DNA from: Fusarium oxysporum f. sp. lycopersici 4287
Lineage: Eukaryota; Ascomycota; Sordariomycetes; Hypocreales; Nectriaceae
Direction: 5' to 3'
Assembly (NCBI RefSeq): GCF_000149955.1
Contig: NC_030993.1
Span: 3,278,743 to 3,342,742, forward strand
DNA length: 64,000 nucleotides
Shown here piece by piece: positions 1-12,506 of the stretch (position 1 is its first letter; the number at the start of each line of letters is the position of its first letter). The position numbers and the translations under genes were made by a program. Under the pieces are notes generated by a model, which made no database searches, was not told the origin of the DNA, and was given only the letters and a program-made list of their open reading frames with translations.

Positions 1-1542
1 TGATACGAGGGTCTAAGATTGCGAATACCCATAATGGGAATTGTTAGCAAATGCGATCATAAGTTCCTGAATATAATACTGACCACATATTATTCACCCA
101 AGAACTGGCCTTGCATGTACATAATACCTATAGTACGGTACATACATGCATGCAAAATTGTCTCTCCACAAAGAGTGACTGTGACAGTCTTCCAAGACTT
201 GGAAATCAGAATATTTCGCGGAGTCGGATAAATACACCGTTCAAACGGCGTCATTGACCAAAAACAAACCAAGGAGGGGTCTTGTTTTCAAAGGGTCCCT
301 ACAGCAAATCTCAGGGACTAATTCGTTAGTTTGCTGCGTCTAGGACGTTGACCGCGAGTTCTAATTCGTCTCTGCAAACACATCATCACTTTTTCATCTG
401 AGTCTGGCCGTGGACGGGATGGCACAGCAAAATAAAACCAAAACCTGTGCTTGGTTTCTTTGTTTGCGTTGGTGGCTTTTGAGTGGCTCACAGGGTCGTC
501 CCGCATGTATTTCCTTGGCGTTCTGTACGGTGACGGCGCATGCAACCAGGTACAAATCAAGGGTCACCCCAGCAGAATGTGCCTCAAAAGTCCTAGTGGG
601 ATACCTGCCAAACTCGTGGTTGCATGTCGCATTTCCAGAACGGGTACCTTGTAGCGGGTTCCAGCATCGGAAACATTGGGAAACCCGCTGCAGAGGGTCA
701 CCGTACAAGGTGGAAGCGATCCACTAAACCTCGCCTTGCCCTGGATCTTGGGCTTCTCTGGCTTCTGGCTCTCGTCCCGATGTTCCTCGCTTGAGATACT
801 CGGGAGCTGATTTGTTGGAATTCCCACTTTTTGGGGGTTGGGAGGCGCTGGAAGGAACCAGGGTGGAACGGGAGAGGCAAGATCAATCCTGGCATTGGAT
901 CCATCCATGGAAGAGTGTGTTTAGTGAGTGAATGTGTCTCGCTTGCGATAACAAAACCGTTTCGGAACCCTTCGATTTTCATTTCTTAGGGAACCCTTCA
1001 TTTCTCACCCAAATAGGCAAACATTTCACTCATCTTACTTACTGTACTGTACTGCTGTGCTTGCTTACATACTACACTGCAGTGTCATGTTGTGTTGTGT
1101 TGTGTGTTTGCCTTTAACATTACATCTTGACGCCGCCATCACATTCTTGAGTTACAGCTACCTACCTTATTCATTCGCCTCACTTATTTTTATCCGTCCT
1201 CCGTGGCATTCCGTCCAATACATTTAAAAAAAAAAAAAGTCACTCTATTGTACTCTTATTATCTCTCTTGGCCGCCCTTCATTTGCGACACCGACACGAC
1301 CTGCCCCTCACTGTTGTTAATCATCAAACCTCCCCGATTGCCGCCGCCCTCCCCGTGAGCGCGCATTCATTCCTATCCACTCGATCCCCTGGTTCTTCTC
1401 AATCCTCCATATATACCTACTTATGCAGCGACGTTGGCGCTTGATTCAAGACTCGGGCTGGGTTCTCAGTCAGGCGAATAGCTATTCTCCAAGAGACCAA
1501 AGACTCAAACCTCAGACGTTGAATCACGACTGCAACGACGAT
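1..1542. other. Intergenic region and probable leader of first gene
   Basis: I see no supportable gene. There is a GT-rich microsatellite-like stretch near 1087-1110, a run of 13 A at 1226-1238, and a pyrimidine-rich tract from about 1260 to 1420 typical of a fungal promoter or 5' leader. An in-frame ATG at 1423 could extend the next protein by 40 residues. Confidence 0.6.
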
Positions 1543-3766
1543 ATGGCCAGTTTCGCCAGAACCATCAAATCTCCTTACTTATCGCCTCGACTACGGCCTT
1601 CCATGCCGGGGCGCTCCATGTCTACGAATTCCGACCATTCCAACTCTCCTCAAAGCCCACGATCCGATGAAATTATCGGCGAATTCGACTTATCTGGACG
1701 AAACACCCCAGCGATTCCATCCAAAAGGCGGAATCAACCACGAGACGGATTCTTTGACCTCGATGACATTGATTCTCGGACTTCCTACTTTTCAGGTAAG
1801 TTAGCATTGACATTGACATTGTACAGAATGCTTGGAATGCATATCCAATATCCAGTCGTTTGACCCCTGATTGCCCATCCATCCCTACCTCTCTCGGATG
1901 ATCTTCCATCACCTGGCCTCAAGTGAGTGATCTCAACCTCTTTACGGCCGGACGTCGGGGCTATCCTCCGGCCGATGATCCCGGACGGAGACGGGCGGTG
2001 CTCAACCCGGCAGCTGGCATCGCATCGCATCTTGCAAAAAGCTCCGAGGCGAGACACGTTCTCCTGCTCAAACTTGGTTCGGCGCCAAAAGTTCCCCTCA
2101 ACGAACCCAAGAGACTGTGGCACATGGCATAAGCTCTAGTTGTACACCACCAAAAAAGTATGTACAACGAATAGATGCGATGCTGTGTAAAGAAAAGGGG
2201 TGTAAGAGCCGCCTCCACGCTGCTGTCCCTGTCCCACAGCGCAATGCATCAATAGTTATGCCTATCAACGCTACTTAAGTTGGCTATTGGAGCATCCTAA
2301 CCAATGATGCATCCGGCGATTGACTGGCGCAAAGCGCGCGGGGCGGGATTGAGGTCTCGGGAGGCTCCCGCACCCCCCGTTTTCGAGAATGCCATATTGG
2401 CTTCTCGAGCTTGTCCATCTTCAACCATCAGATCAATCTTGAGTCGTTGCTCTTTGCTTGACTTGTCACGCTCCCCAATTTCCACAATTCTCCTCACTTT
2501 ATTTCGCTCATCTTTTCCTTTTCCCCTCAAATCATCTGCCCCTTCTCCACCTCTTCTCAATCATTTCTGAGTCAAAATGTCTCTTGTGACGGGGATTTGA
2601 CCATGCTTTATCGCGCTACTCATGTCTCTCTCCCCACACTCACTTCCCAGCCATCGCGGGGTAGTCTAGCGGCCCCCATCGACCATCCCGGGGTTGGCCG
2701 TTGAGTGACGCCTGGACTGGCCCTGAAGTGCACTACCGGCTTTTGCTTTAAAATGTTCTTATATCCCGTGCTATTCCTCAATTATCCTGTTTTCGATCTT
2801 GTTGTCATCGACCCTCCCGTCGTCACTACGCATTCGGTCATCGTAAACCTTATTCTCCTTACTGGACTTCCCTTTTTACTTACATGTCCCCTCTTTATTA
2901 GACGACAAAGAGAAGTCTGCTCCTGGCACTCCATCAGCTCCCTCAACCCCGCGCAGCCGCAGCCACGTTCGACCTATAGCTATCGATCTACCTCAACTCA
3001 AGCGTTTCACTTCCGCTCCCGCACGCACGCCTCCCGAACCCTTATCTGCAAGAGGTGACCTTCCTGGGTAAGACATGCCATGTTCTCTCAATTCAATTCC
3101 ATTCATCTTTACCACGTGGACTAACACCGTTGCAGAGGTTACTTTCCACTTCACGAGGATCCCAACAGTCGTGTCCATCGGCCACACCCTTTCCAACATC
3201 ATCCCGACACTCGCATGAGTCGTCTCATCTCGGAATCTGGACCAATCTACGCGGACTCTCCCACTTCTCATCCAGCTCAAAGTGTAGTCATGTCTCACTC
3301 AAACACTCCCGTCGCCTCCTACCTTGCTCCAGGCTTCCATGACCACCCCGTCCCTATGGGCAAATACTACCCATCCAACTACGAAAGTAGAAATGGCGCT
3401 CAATCAAATCTGCGACCTCCCTTGTCTGGAAGCGTGTCGTCCAACGTTGGATCCGATTCCAGTGCAATCCCTCGTGCAAGTAGCCAGTCGAACCCCGAGA
3501 GCGAGCTGCGTCGCAAGTTACAGCAGTATCAACGCGATATGATTGCACAAGCAAGCATGGCTGCAAATGAGCTCATTAGTAGCTCAGCCAAATCTGGCGA
3601 TAAGCCTGGTTTGTCGCTCAATGACCTTCCTCTCCGGGACTCTCGCTTTGCTACTCCCGGCTGTCAGAAGCCCTTATCACCCAGACTCCTTCCCATGGGA
3701 AGTCCTGGCCCTGTCACCCCCATGGACCTTGAAGCCATTGGCGCTGGTGACTACATGAGTCGCTAA
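1543..3766 (+). CDS. Uncharacterised Ser/Pro-rich disordered protein, three exons
   Basis: I do not recognise a family. Proposed exons are 1543-1795, 2902-3067 and 3136-3766, giving 349 residues. Both joins preserve frame: GTAAGT at 1796 with TTAG before 2902, and GTAAGA at 3068 with GCAG before 3136. The product is low-complexity, rich in Ser, Pro, Asn and His, with SPR/TPR-type motifs that could be phosphorylation sites. A short charged segment (SELRRKLQQYQRDMIAQ) may form a coiled coil. I chose the ATG at 1543 because the sequence from there looks protein-like. The upstream in-frame ATG at 1423 would add a less convincing 40 residues. The first intron, 1106 nt, is very long for this window and contains a CT-rich tract (about 2440-2575) resembling a second promoter or leader, so a shorter transcript starting inside the intron (ATG at 3214) is possible. 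Confidence 0.7.
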
Positions 3767-4735
3767 AAATATGGCAGCATTTCACAAATTTCTTTCTCTT
3801 ACCAGTTACTGTGTTGGGATATTGAGATAGAGTGGCATATGCATACAGATTGAGCATGGTTCTTGCATCGAAACTGGCTGGACTTGTTATTTTCATTTGA
3901 CAAAGGGCGTTGGTTGGAGATGAGCCCATCAGTGGCCTGACATTCCTCCTAGGTGGCATTCAGCGTGTTGTTTAACTGCATCTGGTACAATTTGATACTG
4001 TACGTGTTGAGGCATGATACCCATAGAATAAATTTCATTTGTAAGGGCTAAATGGTGACCACCGGGCCACCCATCTCCGCAGATAAGTATGTGCTGTTCT
4101 CCGTGATGTTAAAGTGACCCGTAGCCGAGGAGATGATAGTACCTTGTGATACAGCAAGCATGTCAGACGGTAGGACTAGGCAATGATTTAGGCAGGACCA
4201 TTGAAGACCTTGATCCCATTGGATTATTTCCCTTCCATGCTAGCTCCATCGTATACATCTATTCAGAGCTCATTTATGTCTTGTGTTAATACAGTCTGCA
4301 AAAGCCCTGCAAATGCATGTCACGAAAACGGAATAAAGAAGCAGACTCTGTTGACTCTGTCCTGCCAACAAGTCCTACTGTCGCAACAATACACATGAGT
4401 GAGATTGAGCTGAAACATGCAAATGATGCACTTGTTTCTGTTGCTTTGGTGCTGCCTGAAGCTGAGGAGCCAAAGTGTACAGGGTAGGCGACACTCCAGG
4501 CAGCAAGAGCTGTGGGGGTTGAATTAGCACGTGATCTGGCGTCGCGTTTGCCTGCCGTTCGAGCCAATTCAATTTAACTCTACGCGTTCCGTTTGTTCAC
4601 CTCGTGTTAGTGAAACCCTGTCTTCTCATGCACTTCATGTGCTGTAGCACATTTGAACGGTCTTTATGACATCGAAATGTTGAAGGAGTCATTGTTTTAT
4701 GAGCTCGAGAAGTCATACCTATCTTTTCGCCAAGC
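3767..4735. other. Intergenic, no gene seen
   Basis: About 970 bases without a supportable gene. It should hold the 3' end of the upstream gene and the promoter of the DUF2439 gene. I see no notable repeat or RNA gene. Confidence 0.5.
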
Positions 4736-7700
4736 ATGACTTCTGGTTCCATTCCCACGACTGCCCTCGTGGTGGATTTCATTTGCCTCTTTACACACGA
4801 TCTGAAGAGAAAGCAAAAAAGGTGGCAAGATGGAGTGCTCAAATATCACACGTTCAACAAGCGTGTCATGGTGTATGATGATCGCAACCACTTTATAGGC
4901 GATGCTCATCGGCAAGAAGGTGGGGACCTTGAGCCTGGTGATGAGTTTGAGCTGGATCGTGGTGCTGCTATCGTTCAAGTTTCGGACTGCACTGGACAAC
5001 GAGAGCAGGATCTGACAGAGTTACTGGACAAGCGCGCAAAGGAAGTTGAGAAGCGGCGGACAAATGCTGGGACGACACGAACACCAGGATCGACTGCAGC
5101 AGTAACTCAAACACCAAGAAGCGACCAAAATGCCCCCCATTTTCAACTCAGACATCGCCCGCTTAATGATCTTGTTGGAGGAGCTTCAAGAATTGGGAGG
5201 GCCGTCATTTCACCCCACTCGCCATTTGAGCAGCGCAGGATGGCCGAGAGCCCAGGTCAGCAGCAAGATTCACCTTCAGAAGACGCGCGGCCGAGCAAAA
5301 GGAGGAGGCGAGAGGAGTCGCCTCCGAGAAAGATGGGGCATGCCCGTGCTCTATTTGGAACGACTCTAACTCTCACTCCGTTCTCGTCTTCAATATCGTC
5401 AGCTCGAAGTCAACCATTGCACGATAGGGCCGCAGCAAGGCCAAAAGTCGCACCACCTGGCTCACGAGATGGCACATCAAGACGTGCTGATAGAAGCTCA
5501 AAATCACCACCGCCTTCTTCTAATCCTGAAGACACGGAGACCAGCGCTCCTCGTCAGGCTGCACCCCGCCGGGTTCTTACACAACGGGCATCGTTAAAGG
5601 AGCTGCTGGCAGGCAATGAGCACAATCGGACCAGCGAACTTCCTCGGACTCGAGAACCTCTGCCGAAGAATCGCACGAAAGCCTCGAAGCCAGTGAAACC
5701 TCGACAACCGCCTCCCAAAGATGAGGTTGTTTCACTTCTCACCCAAGAGCCCGTGTCACCAAAACATCGTAGTGATGCAGCCGCGAATAGCTCCCCAAAC
5801 AGCCGAGGACATCAGGAATCCAATGCAGACAGACCATCCAGATCCCGAACATCTGCGCCAAAACTGTCGAAAATAGTTGAATCTGACAAAGGTAATGAAG
5901 GATCACCAGCAGCCGACGACGAAGCATTTCTCAATTGGGTTGGCGCAAAGTGAGGATTTTCCAGCCGTGGACCAAGCACCAGTGCCACCAGCGGACAACC
6001 GCCCACCACGCCCGAAGAAGACAAAGGGTGATCCTGTCCCAGCAATCCAAAGGCCTGCAAAGGAGTCTACCCGGAAGGTCGCCCAAGAACCCATCGTTGT
6101 CGATGAAGATGAAGATGAGGATGTGGAGGCACTACCGCATCCAAAGACCTCCCGAATCCGCCCCGAGAGCGCTGTCTCAAAAACGACCAAAAGAAAAGAG
6201 ACGAGTACAGCGGAACCTCATGGAACGAAGCGAACACTGAGTACCGATAGAGCATCCGCAACAGAAACCGCTACGGACAAACCTCCTCCTGCGAAGGAAC
6301 CGCGGACAGAGCTCAGGATCAGATCAAGGCAGCGGCGCGGGCTTCTCATGATGGCGCAAAGGAAAGAAGGAGGTCGACCAGGCTCAGCAGGAAGACCAGT
6401 TCCCCCCTCATCAGGAGCTGGAAGCGACACACAAAAAACATCGCATACCATCGCCCGCGCTGCCTCGATTTCAGAAGAACCCCAAGCTACTGAGAGAATT
6501 ACGACAAAGACAACCGCTTCGAAAAAGCGACAAGACTCAGCTAAGCCAAGTGAGCTTCATCACTCCGTGGAGGAGCCTGATGACCAGTCAATCGCGATTC
6601 ATAACCCGAATACAGAAGAGGTGGCCCGCGAGAAGGACACAGATAATGAATCTGAGGCCCTGAAAGAGCCAGAGGTCGAACTTGTACCGAGTGACGATGC
6701 AATTTCAGTCAGTGAGCTTTCTGAAGATAGGAGGTCCCCTACACCTCGCCGACGGACAAACCCAAGTCGACGCACACGAAACAGGGCGGCCCCAGTCGTG
6801 TTCAGCGACAACGAGGGTGAAACCTCAGCATTTGATTCCCCAGCAAGATCTGACGATGAAGAAGAAGGCTTGTCTCTCGCATCGAAAGCTGGCCGAAAAC
6901 CTGAGCCTAAGCCCAGTTCCGGCCCACGTATCACCAAGATGTCACGGAAAAGCGTCAAGAGCAGAGAAATTATTGGTTTTGTTATGCCCGATGAAGATTT
7001 TTCGATGGATGGTTTCAACGTCGGTCATGCTGAGCTGGTTGAGGTCAAAAAGCCAAGTAACGACTTGAAAGTAGCCGAGAAGCCTCCAGGCAAAGCTCGC
7101 GATACACTAGAGGCACCAGCGAATCATAAGTCTGTCAGCGACGGACTTGAAGCGGAACAACTACGAACGAATAAGAAAGAGCCTGAGAAGGAGCAACCTC
7201 CAACAAAGGAAAAGATACCCGAACCAACATGGTCTTCAGCGAACACGAAGGAACCAGACACAGTACCGCGCTCCACGAATAGTAGGGCACATGAAGCAGC
7301 AGAACCCGTGTTGCAAGAAAAAGAGAGGGAAATCGAAATAGTACGACCCCCGACGAATGCAAAACAACCCGAAATAGGTCAACCAGCGACGAGGATGCAA
7401 GAGCAGGAAGCCAGCGCATCCGAAACAGGTTCGAGGGGCCCTAAGGTACAAGAATCCTCAGCCAAAGAAAAGGAATCCAAAGAAGTACAGCCTGCGATAA
7501 GTGAAAAAGAACTAGAAACAGTACAACCATTGACGAAGGAGAAAAACACTGAAGCAGAAGCCCCCTCAACGAGTGGAAAAAGGCTCGAAGCAGCACAGCC
7601 ACCAGCCCATGGAAAAGAACAACAAGAAAAGCAACGACCGCGCATTGTGAACCCTGCGACTAGAGGTAGGAAAGCCGCAAGAAAACAAGACGCGGCCGGG

Positions 7701-7907
7701 TTGCCGCCGCAAACACTGGTTCAATTTGAGCCTGCTACTTCGTCTCGCATTGCTCCGGCGCAGCCACCAAAGAAGATAGCCCCCTTAAACAATGTGCCTC
7801 AATCAGAGTTGCCGGTGTTCTGCAGAGCAAACGGTGGTGCTTGGAGCAGACATGCTGAGGATCTACTAGGCATGACGAGGCCTACAAGAAGAATGCCTCG
7901 ACGTTGA
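4736..7907 (+). CDS. DUF2439 protein (ZGRF1/Mte1 N-terminal domain type)
   Basis: The first ~95 residues carry the DUF2439 domain, with FICLFTHDLKRKQKRWQDG and a KRVMVYDD segment. This domain is known from human ZGRF1 and yeast Mte1, which act with Mph1/FANCM-type helicases in recombination and telomere maintenance; the nuclear repair role here is inferred. Two frames join through a 73-nt intron at 5892-5964 (GTAATG...CCAG), giving exons 4736-5891 and 5965-7907 and a 1032-residue protein. Reading through the intron would stop at 5951 after 405 residues. The short C-terminal block GAWSRHAEDLLGMTRP resembles the conserved tail of fungal DUF2439 proteins, which supports the full-length model. 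The middle is disordered and highly charged. From about 7150 to 7640 it holds degenerate Lys/Glu/Pro repeats. No helicase domain is present, unlike animal ZGRF1. Confidence 0.8.
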
Positions 7908-10391
7908 TACCGCGGCACCTCATGTTTTGTTTTCTTGTGTCTGCATACAAATTCTTTGTAGGAGAAGTATCTTTCCGAAAACTACGTCGTTTACTGGGGG
8001 TTTCTGACTTTGTCTGGCACGTCGTTTCTACCGACACTCCTGCGAATACTTTTGGCATTTCTGTCTTTCAAGCGGACCCCTCCGTCGGTAATCCGGACTG
8101 ACATTACCTCCGCGTCTGAGCTGTCAACAACCAGCTTTACCCATATTCTGTTGAGCAACAAAGGACGCACTGGATAGGAATTTCCCACGTGAAGGCTTTC
8201 ATGGCTACCCCTGGCCGTTCCCACCGATGTTCAAGACGATTCGCTAAATCTCACGAAATGAAGGGGTTTGATGATTGAGAGGCTGCTGACTAGTCCTAAG
8301 CCTGTCGAAGAACAAGGAACCGCTCTGAACGACTCGATTCTCTGGGTCAGTGCTTGCTTTGTCTGAGTAAACAGGGATATTGGTCGGCCACGAATTCACA
8401 CGACGACTACTTCTGTTGTCTGACCCGATCTGCCCTTGACCAGCCCATCCCAGTTGCTCGCCAACAGTATGGCCGTGTACAGAAACTCTCGAGCAACAAG
8501 AACATTGGATGATACAGCAAGCTCCAAGCCATCCGTCAGATTAGTTCCATTGGAACACCCTTGTGAGCGAATGGGCCTGCAGTGCCTCAGTTGTACGTAC
8601 AGAAGCAGAGCGAGCAAGAAAGTCAGAGCAATGGATCTGCGCAAAGTATCTACGAGTCGCCGATAGAGTCACCTCGGCGCCATGTTGTTAAGGTTTTGGT
8701 GATTTATCAGCATGTTGGGGAAGGGCGTTCGGGAAACGGAATGGGCTACAGGCGTTAAGGTGGCCCTCTGCCGGCGTCTACCGTGTTAGATTTCCTATTC
8801 GGACGTTTGACGAATACAATCAGAATGAGTCGAAGTTTAGGATGGTGTCTACCCCAGCAGCACCCCTTGTTTTGTTTCTCGGCATGGTTCACGCGGCCAA
8901 TATTTGGGTTCTGGTGTTGTGAACTAAAGGATGGACAAGGTGTGGATCCTGGGAAGTGCTGCGTCTGCTTACTTGATGCCCAGATAACTACGGTCGGGCA
9001 CAATGTTGCTGGTTCCACTGGAATATATAAGAGGCTACTGGGCCCCGTCTTGTTGTCTCTCATCGACCAACTCACTTGGCGTTCAAAACGGAGCCAACAA
9101 TGCTACCAGGAGTTTTGATTTGTCAAGACAAGGCTCCGATCTGCCTCGAGGTTTTTACACTTCAAATTTTGACGAGAGTACAAGGTTAGAGTTATCACTC
9201 TAAGTTTTGCCTTTGCCTTTTGCCTTTATCTTCTCATAGAAGAATGTCCACGCGGTGTGAGACGAGACAAAGTTACATGGTATGAAGAATGAAGAGTCAT
9301 AACTGAAGAGTTCTCAATAGTTTACACAATAATGATATGATGATTCGGCGTTTTCCCCAGCTGATCGATGATCCTTGAGACTATTGAAACGAGATATCAA
9401 CCAACAATGGCTGAGCCATGCTACGGCCTCCGACTTAACCGTAGTGTAACTAACATATGGGGTCGACTCGAGTCGAACGAGTTTCAAATCTGGGGTTGCT
9501 GAAGTTGAGTCATCCTCGTATGCGGGCTTGAAAGCATTGACCAACCAGAATGCTTTTCTCTCGCCGAAGTCTTAGCTCTGATGGTGCAGATGGTGGGTCG
9601 AGGTAACCAATAGGCATATTTCTTGGGGCGGATCTTACAAAAGTCCAGGAATATGATTGGTGGTTTGGTGTCACTCTGCCTTGTCGCGCTTTACCTTTTC
9701 GAGCACGCCGAAAGACTCAATCTCCTCCACTCTGACCTTCCCTTGAAGTGCTGCGCCATGCTTCCGCCCGGGCACCTGCGGCTTCCATCAAACAGACAGT
9801 GAAATACTTCGACGACGCCCTCCCCCGTGGCCTCAGGCGTTTCCTCCTTCACTTCCTCTTTCTCGTTACTATCACGACTAATTCGATTATTCGATCAAGA
9901 GAATATCTTGTATCGCAATAGTCCTCTACAGTACTGACACTAAACACAACGCAACAGACGCTAGACTAACACCGAAACTGGCGACAAGTTTGGTACCTCA
10001 AGGCTTTGCCTATCTCTCTATCCCCCTTCAGTTCAATCTGATACGCGTCAACGAAACAAGACTCTACGCATCTCTCTTGGCGCAGTCTTCCTGTTTCTCA
10101 CTTGCACGCCCCATTTCGAGCGACCTCAAAACACCATAGTCTCTCGTTTGATTCTTTGACAAGTACCCAAACGCTTCACGTGAGAGTAAGCAGGTCGGAG
10201 TAAGCAACTATCCGAACCTGTCACACTTATGCATCGATCGACTAACAGAGTCGTATCTAGCCAACTGACGCGACCTACCAAAGCTCTCCAGGATATTGTA
10301 TTTGGAGAGTGTACAGCAATTCCAAGCCCCCGTTCCCGTTTTCAAAATTCTGCCTTTTCAAGTAAACCTGAACGGAAAATTCGAGCTTGCA
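7908..10391. other. Long intergenic region and 5' leader
   Basis: I see no convincing protein gene in about 2.5 kb. A TATA-like TATATAAG lies at 9024-9031 with only a 29-codon frame below it. From about 9700 to 10250 the sequence is CT-rich, as in a long fungal leader, and may contain a 5' UTR intron before the ATG at 10392. Confidence 0.5.
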
Positions 10392-12506
10392 ATGGCGTCC
10401 AACACCAATACTCTTCCTCAAGGATTCTCGGTTTTCCAGCCTACTCTTGGTGCTCAGCTCCAGTTCTTCCCTGCCATCGGCACCCGTGAGCTCGATGAGA
10501 TGATCAACGCTTACATGCCTGGACCCGCCTCCAACCAGGAGAAGCGGGCCAGCATCGCTCTCGACTACTTTGAGTATGCTCACCTGACTGGGCAGACTTT
10601 CAAGTTCTACCCTATCTATTCCGCTGCCGACTCTCCTGCTACTGCCAGCCCTCTTCAGGACTCTGGTTATGGATCTTCTTTCAACACCAGCCCCGCTACC
10701 TCTAACTGGGATTGGAGCAATGTGAACACTTCAAGCTCTTCTCGCCGCTCATCTCCCAAGTCGACCTCCAGCCCCCAGGCCACCGATTTCTCGAACCTCC
10801 CTGGCATGAAGATCATGACCAAGGATGGACGTGATGTGACCAACTCTGCTTCCCGAGGATCCAAGACAAAGGAGCAGCGAGATCACGCTCATCTCATGCG
10901 AATCATCAAGGCTTGCGACAGCTGCAAGAAGAAGAAGATTCGCTGCGATCCTAGCCACAAGAAGCGTGGTGTTTCCAGCACAGCGGTTCAGCCTGCTAAG
11001 GTGACTAAGAAGACGAAGGCAGTGGCTCCAGAACCCAAGGCCACTCCTGTTGTTGTTCAGGATGCCTTTACGCAATTGACATTCCCCCAGCAAGACTTCT
11101 CAGCCGACCTCGACAGCTTGGCTGCTCCTACAGAACAGGGAGTTGAGCCATGGGAGCAATTCGTCCAGTTCCCTGCTGAGGATGACAACTATGACTTCTT
11201 CAATGACCCCGAGGGCTACTTCTCTCCTGGATCCTCCTCCTTCCTCTCTGAGGACTCTACGAAGCCTGTTACTCCCACGACAGAACAAGACTTACTCCGT
11301 CGTCCACGCGATGAGGACCTAGCAGGACTTACCGATCTTGCGGCGTATATGCCATTCAACCAGACCGAAGCCAATCACGACTATGTGGACTTCAACCTGT
11401 ACTCTCCTGCATCAATCTTCTCTGAAGATGAGCGTATGGTCCCGATTGAAGTTTCCAAGCAGTCTATTAGTCAGCCTAGGTCACCAGCACCGAACCCACT
11501 ACCGCCAAACGAGTCCTCGAGTGGCTTCTATAGTAGTGGCGGCGAACTTGGCGGCGGCGACCTAAATGGCGATCTGTTTGGATCGCTTTCTGTGGGCTCA
11601 TCATCCGCACCTCAACAACCCTCTACCCATGGCCAGCTCGGCCGCGAAGACGTCTATCGCGACCCTGGAGCTGGCCTGGAGTATTACTCCGGTACCCCAG
11701 AGTCTAGTCTCGGCTCGCAACTTCTGAGCTCGAGGGCGAACTCATGGTCAGACCGCGACGCGCAAAGCTCTGTGTCTGAACCGCTGTCCTCTGTGGACTC
11801 TCAGCTATCCACGAATAGTAACGTACGTGTCTCACTGATTATCCCGCTTCTGATGGAGTGGCAACTAACTTCGGAGAAGGTGACAATTAGTCGCGATATT
11901 ATCGAGGCCCGCGGAGTAACAACAGCACAATTAGAGTCTCGACCACTCGAGACAACCGCCACTACTACCACGACTCTGGGCACACAGTCCACGGAGACGA
12001 TAGCACAATCAAGCTATCAACCGATCGTGACGGAAGGCACAGAAGATTCATCGGGTTGTCGAACATCCGAGAATCACACTGTGACCGCCCAAGCGATTCT
12101 CCAACGTGTCGATGCACAAGGCGACGTACATCAACCAGCTTCTCCAGATGCAGAGATTCACAATGTGGCGGAAGATATATCCCAACCTTCTCCCGCGCCC
12201 GTTGTGCCAGCTCACCAGAGGATTGGCCTGGAAACTCAATCTGACCAGCCAAGCATGGTAGCACTCGCATCCATTGCTGCGATGTTAATCGCCTCGACCG
12301 TTTGGTCTTATGTCTCTCAGCAGTTTGTCCTGCAGGACAAATATCGGGAGCAGCAGACACAACCCGCTGTACTCAGTCAGCGAAAGGTCAATGGTATCAT
12401 GCCCAGCATTCGAGAGAAGGTCTGCAGATTGCAGAGCACGACACGAAGCGGCAAGACGTCAGTCGGTCGAATGGTCTCGATGAACAGAAGTCTCATCGCT
12501 TTGTAG
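10392..12506 (+). CDS. Putative regulator with half zinc cluster and C-terminal membrane segment
   Basis: The product is 704 residues if read without an intron. The start is the ATG at 10392; the longer open frame upstream has no ATG. Residues 175-185 read ACDSCKKKKIRC followed by DPSHKKR, matching the first half of a Zn(II)2Cys6 cluster (C175, C178, C185). The three further cysteines of a full binuclear cluster are absent. Basic residues around it suit DNA binding. Long Ser/Thr/Pro and acidic stretches follow, as in activation domains. Near residues 622-641 a hydrophobic run (MVALASIAAMLIASTVWSYV) could be a membrane anchor. A strong intron signal at 11823-11890 (GTACGT, CTAAC, TTAG; 68 nt) would change frame and end the protein at 12244 without this segment. 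Which form is made is open. A DNA-binding regulator is inferred, not shown. Confidence 0.65.
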   Translation: MASNTNTLPQGFSVFQPTLGAQLQFFPAIGTRELDEMINAYMPGPASNQEKRASIALDYFEYAHLTGQTFKFYPIYSAADSPATASPLQDSGYGSSFNTSPATSNWDWSNVNTSSSSRRSSPKSTSSPQATDFSNLPGMKIMTKDGRDVTNSASRGSKTKEQRDHAHLMRIIKACDSCKKKKIRCDPSHKKRGVSSTAVQPAKVTKKTKAVAPEPKATPVVVQDAFTQLTFPQQDFSADLDSLAAPTEQGVEPWEQFVQFPAEDDNYDFFNDPEGYFSPGSSSFLSEDSTKPVTPTTEQDLLRRPRDEDLAGLTDLAAYMPFNQTEANHDYVDFNLYSPASIFSEDERMVPIEVSKQSISQPRSPAPNPLPPNESSSGFYSSGGELGGGDLNGDLFGSLSVGSSSAPQQPSTHGQLGREDVYRDPGAGLEYYSGTPESSLGSQLLSSRANSWSDRDAQSSVSEPLSSVDSQLSTNSNVRVSLIIPLLMEWQLTSEKVTISRDIIEARGVTTAQLESRPLETTATTTTTLGTQSTETIAQSSYQPIVTEGTEDSSGCRTSENHTVTAQAILQRVDAQGDVHQPASPDAEIHNVAEDISQPSPAPVVPAHQRIGLETQSDQPSMVALASIAAMLIASTVWSYVSQQFVLQDKYREQQTQPAVLSQRKVNGIMPSIREKVCRLQSTTRSGKTSVGRMVSMNRSLIAL

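Noticed and set aside
8396..8644. 82-codon minus frame with a signal-peptide-like start
   Set aside because: No conserved features, a competing plus frame of similar length, and no supporting promoter or intron signals.
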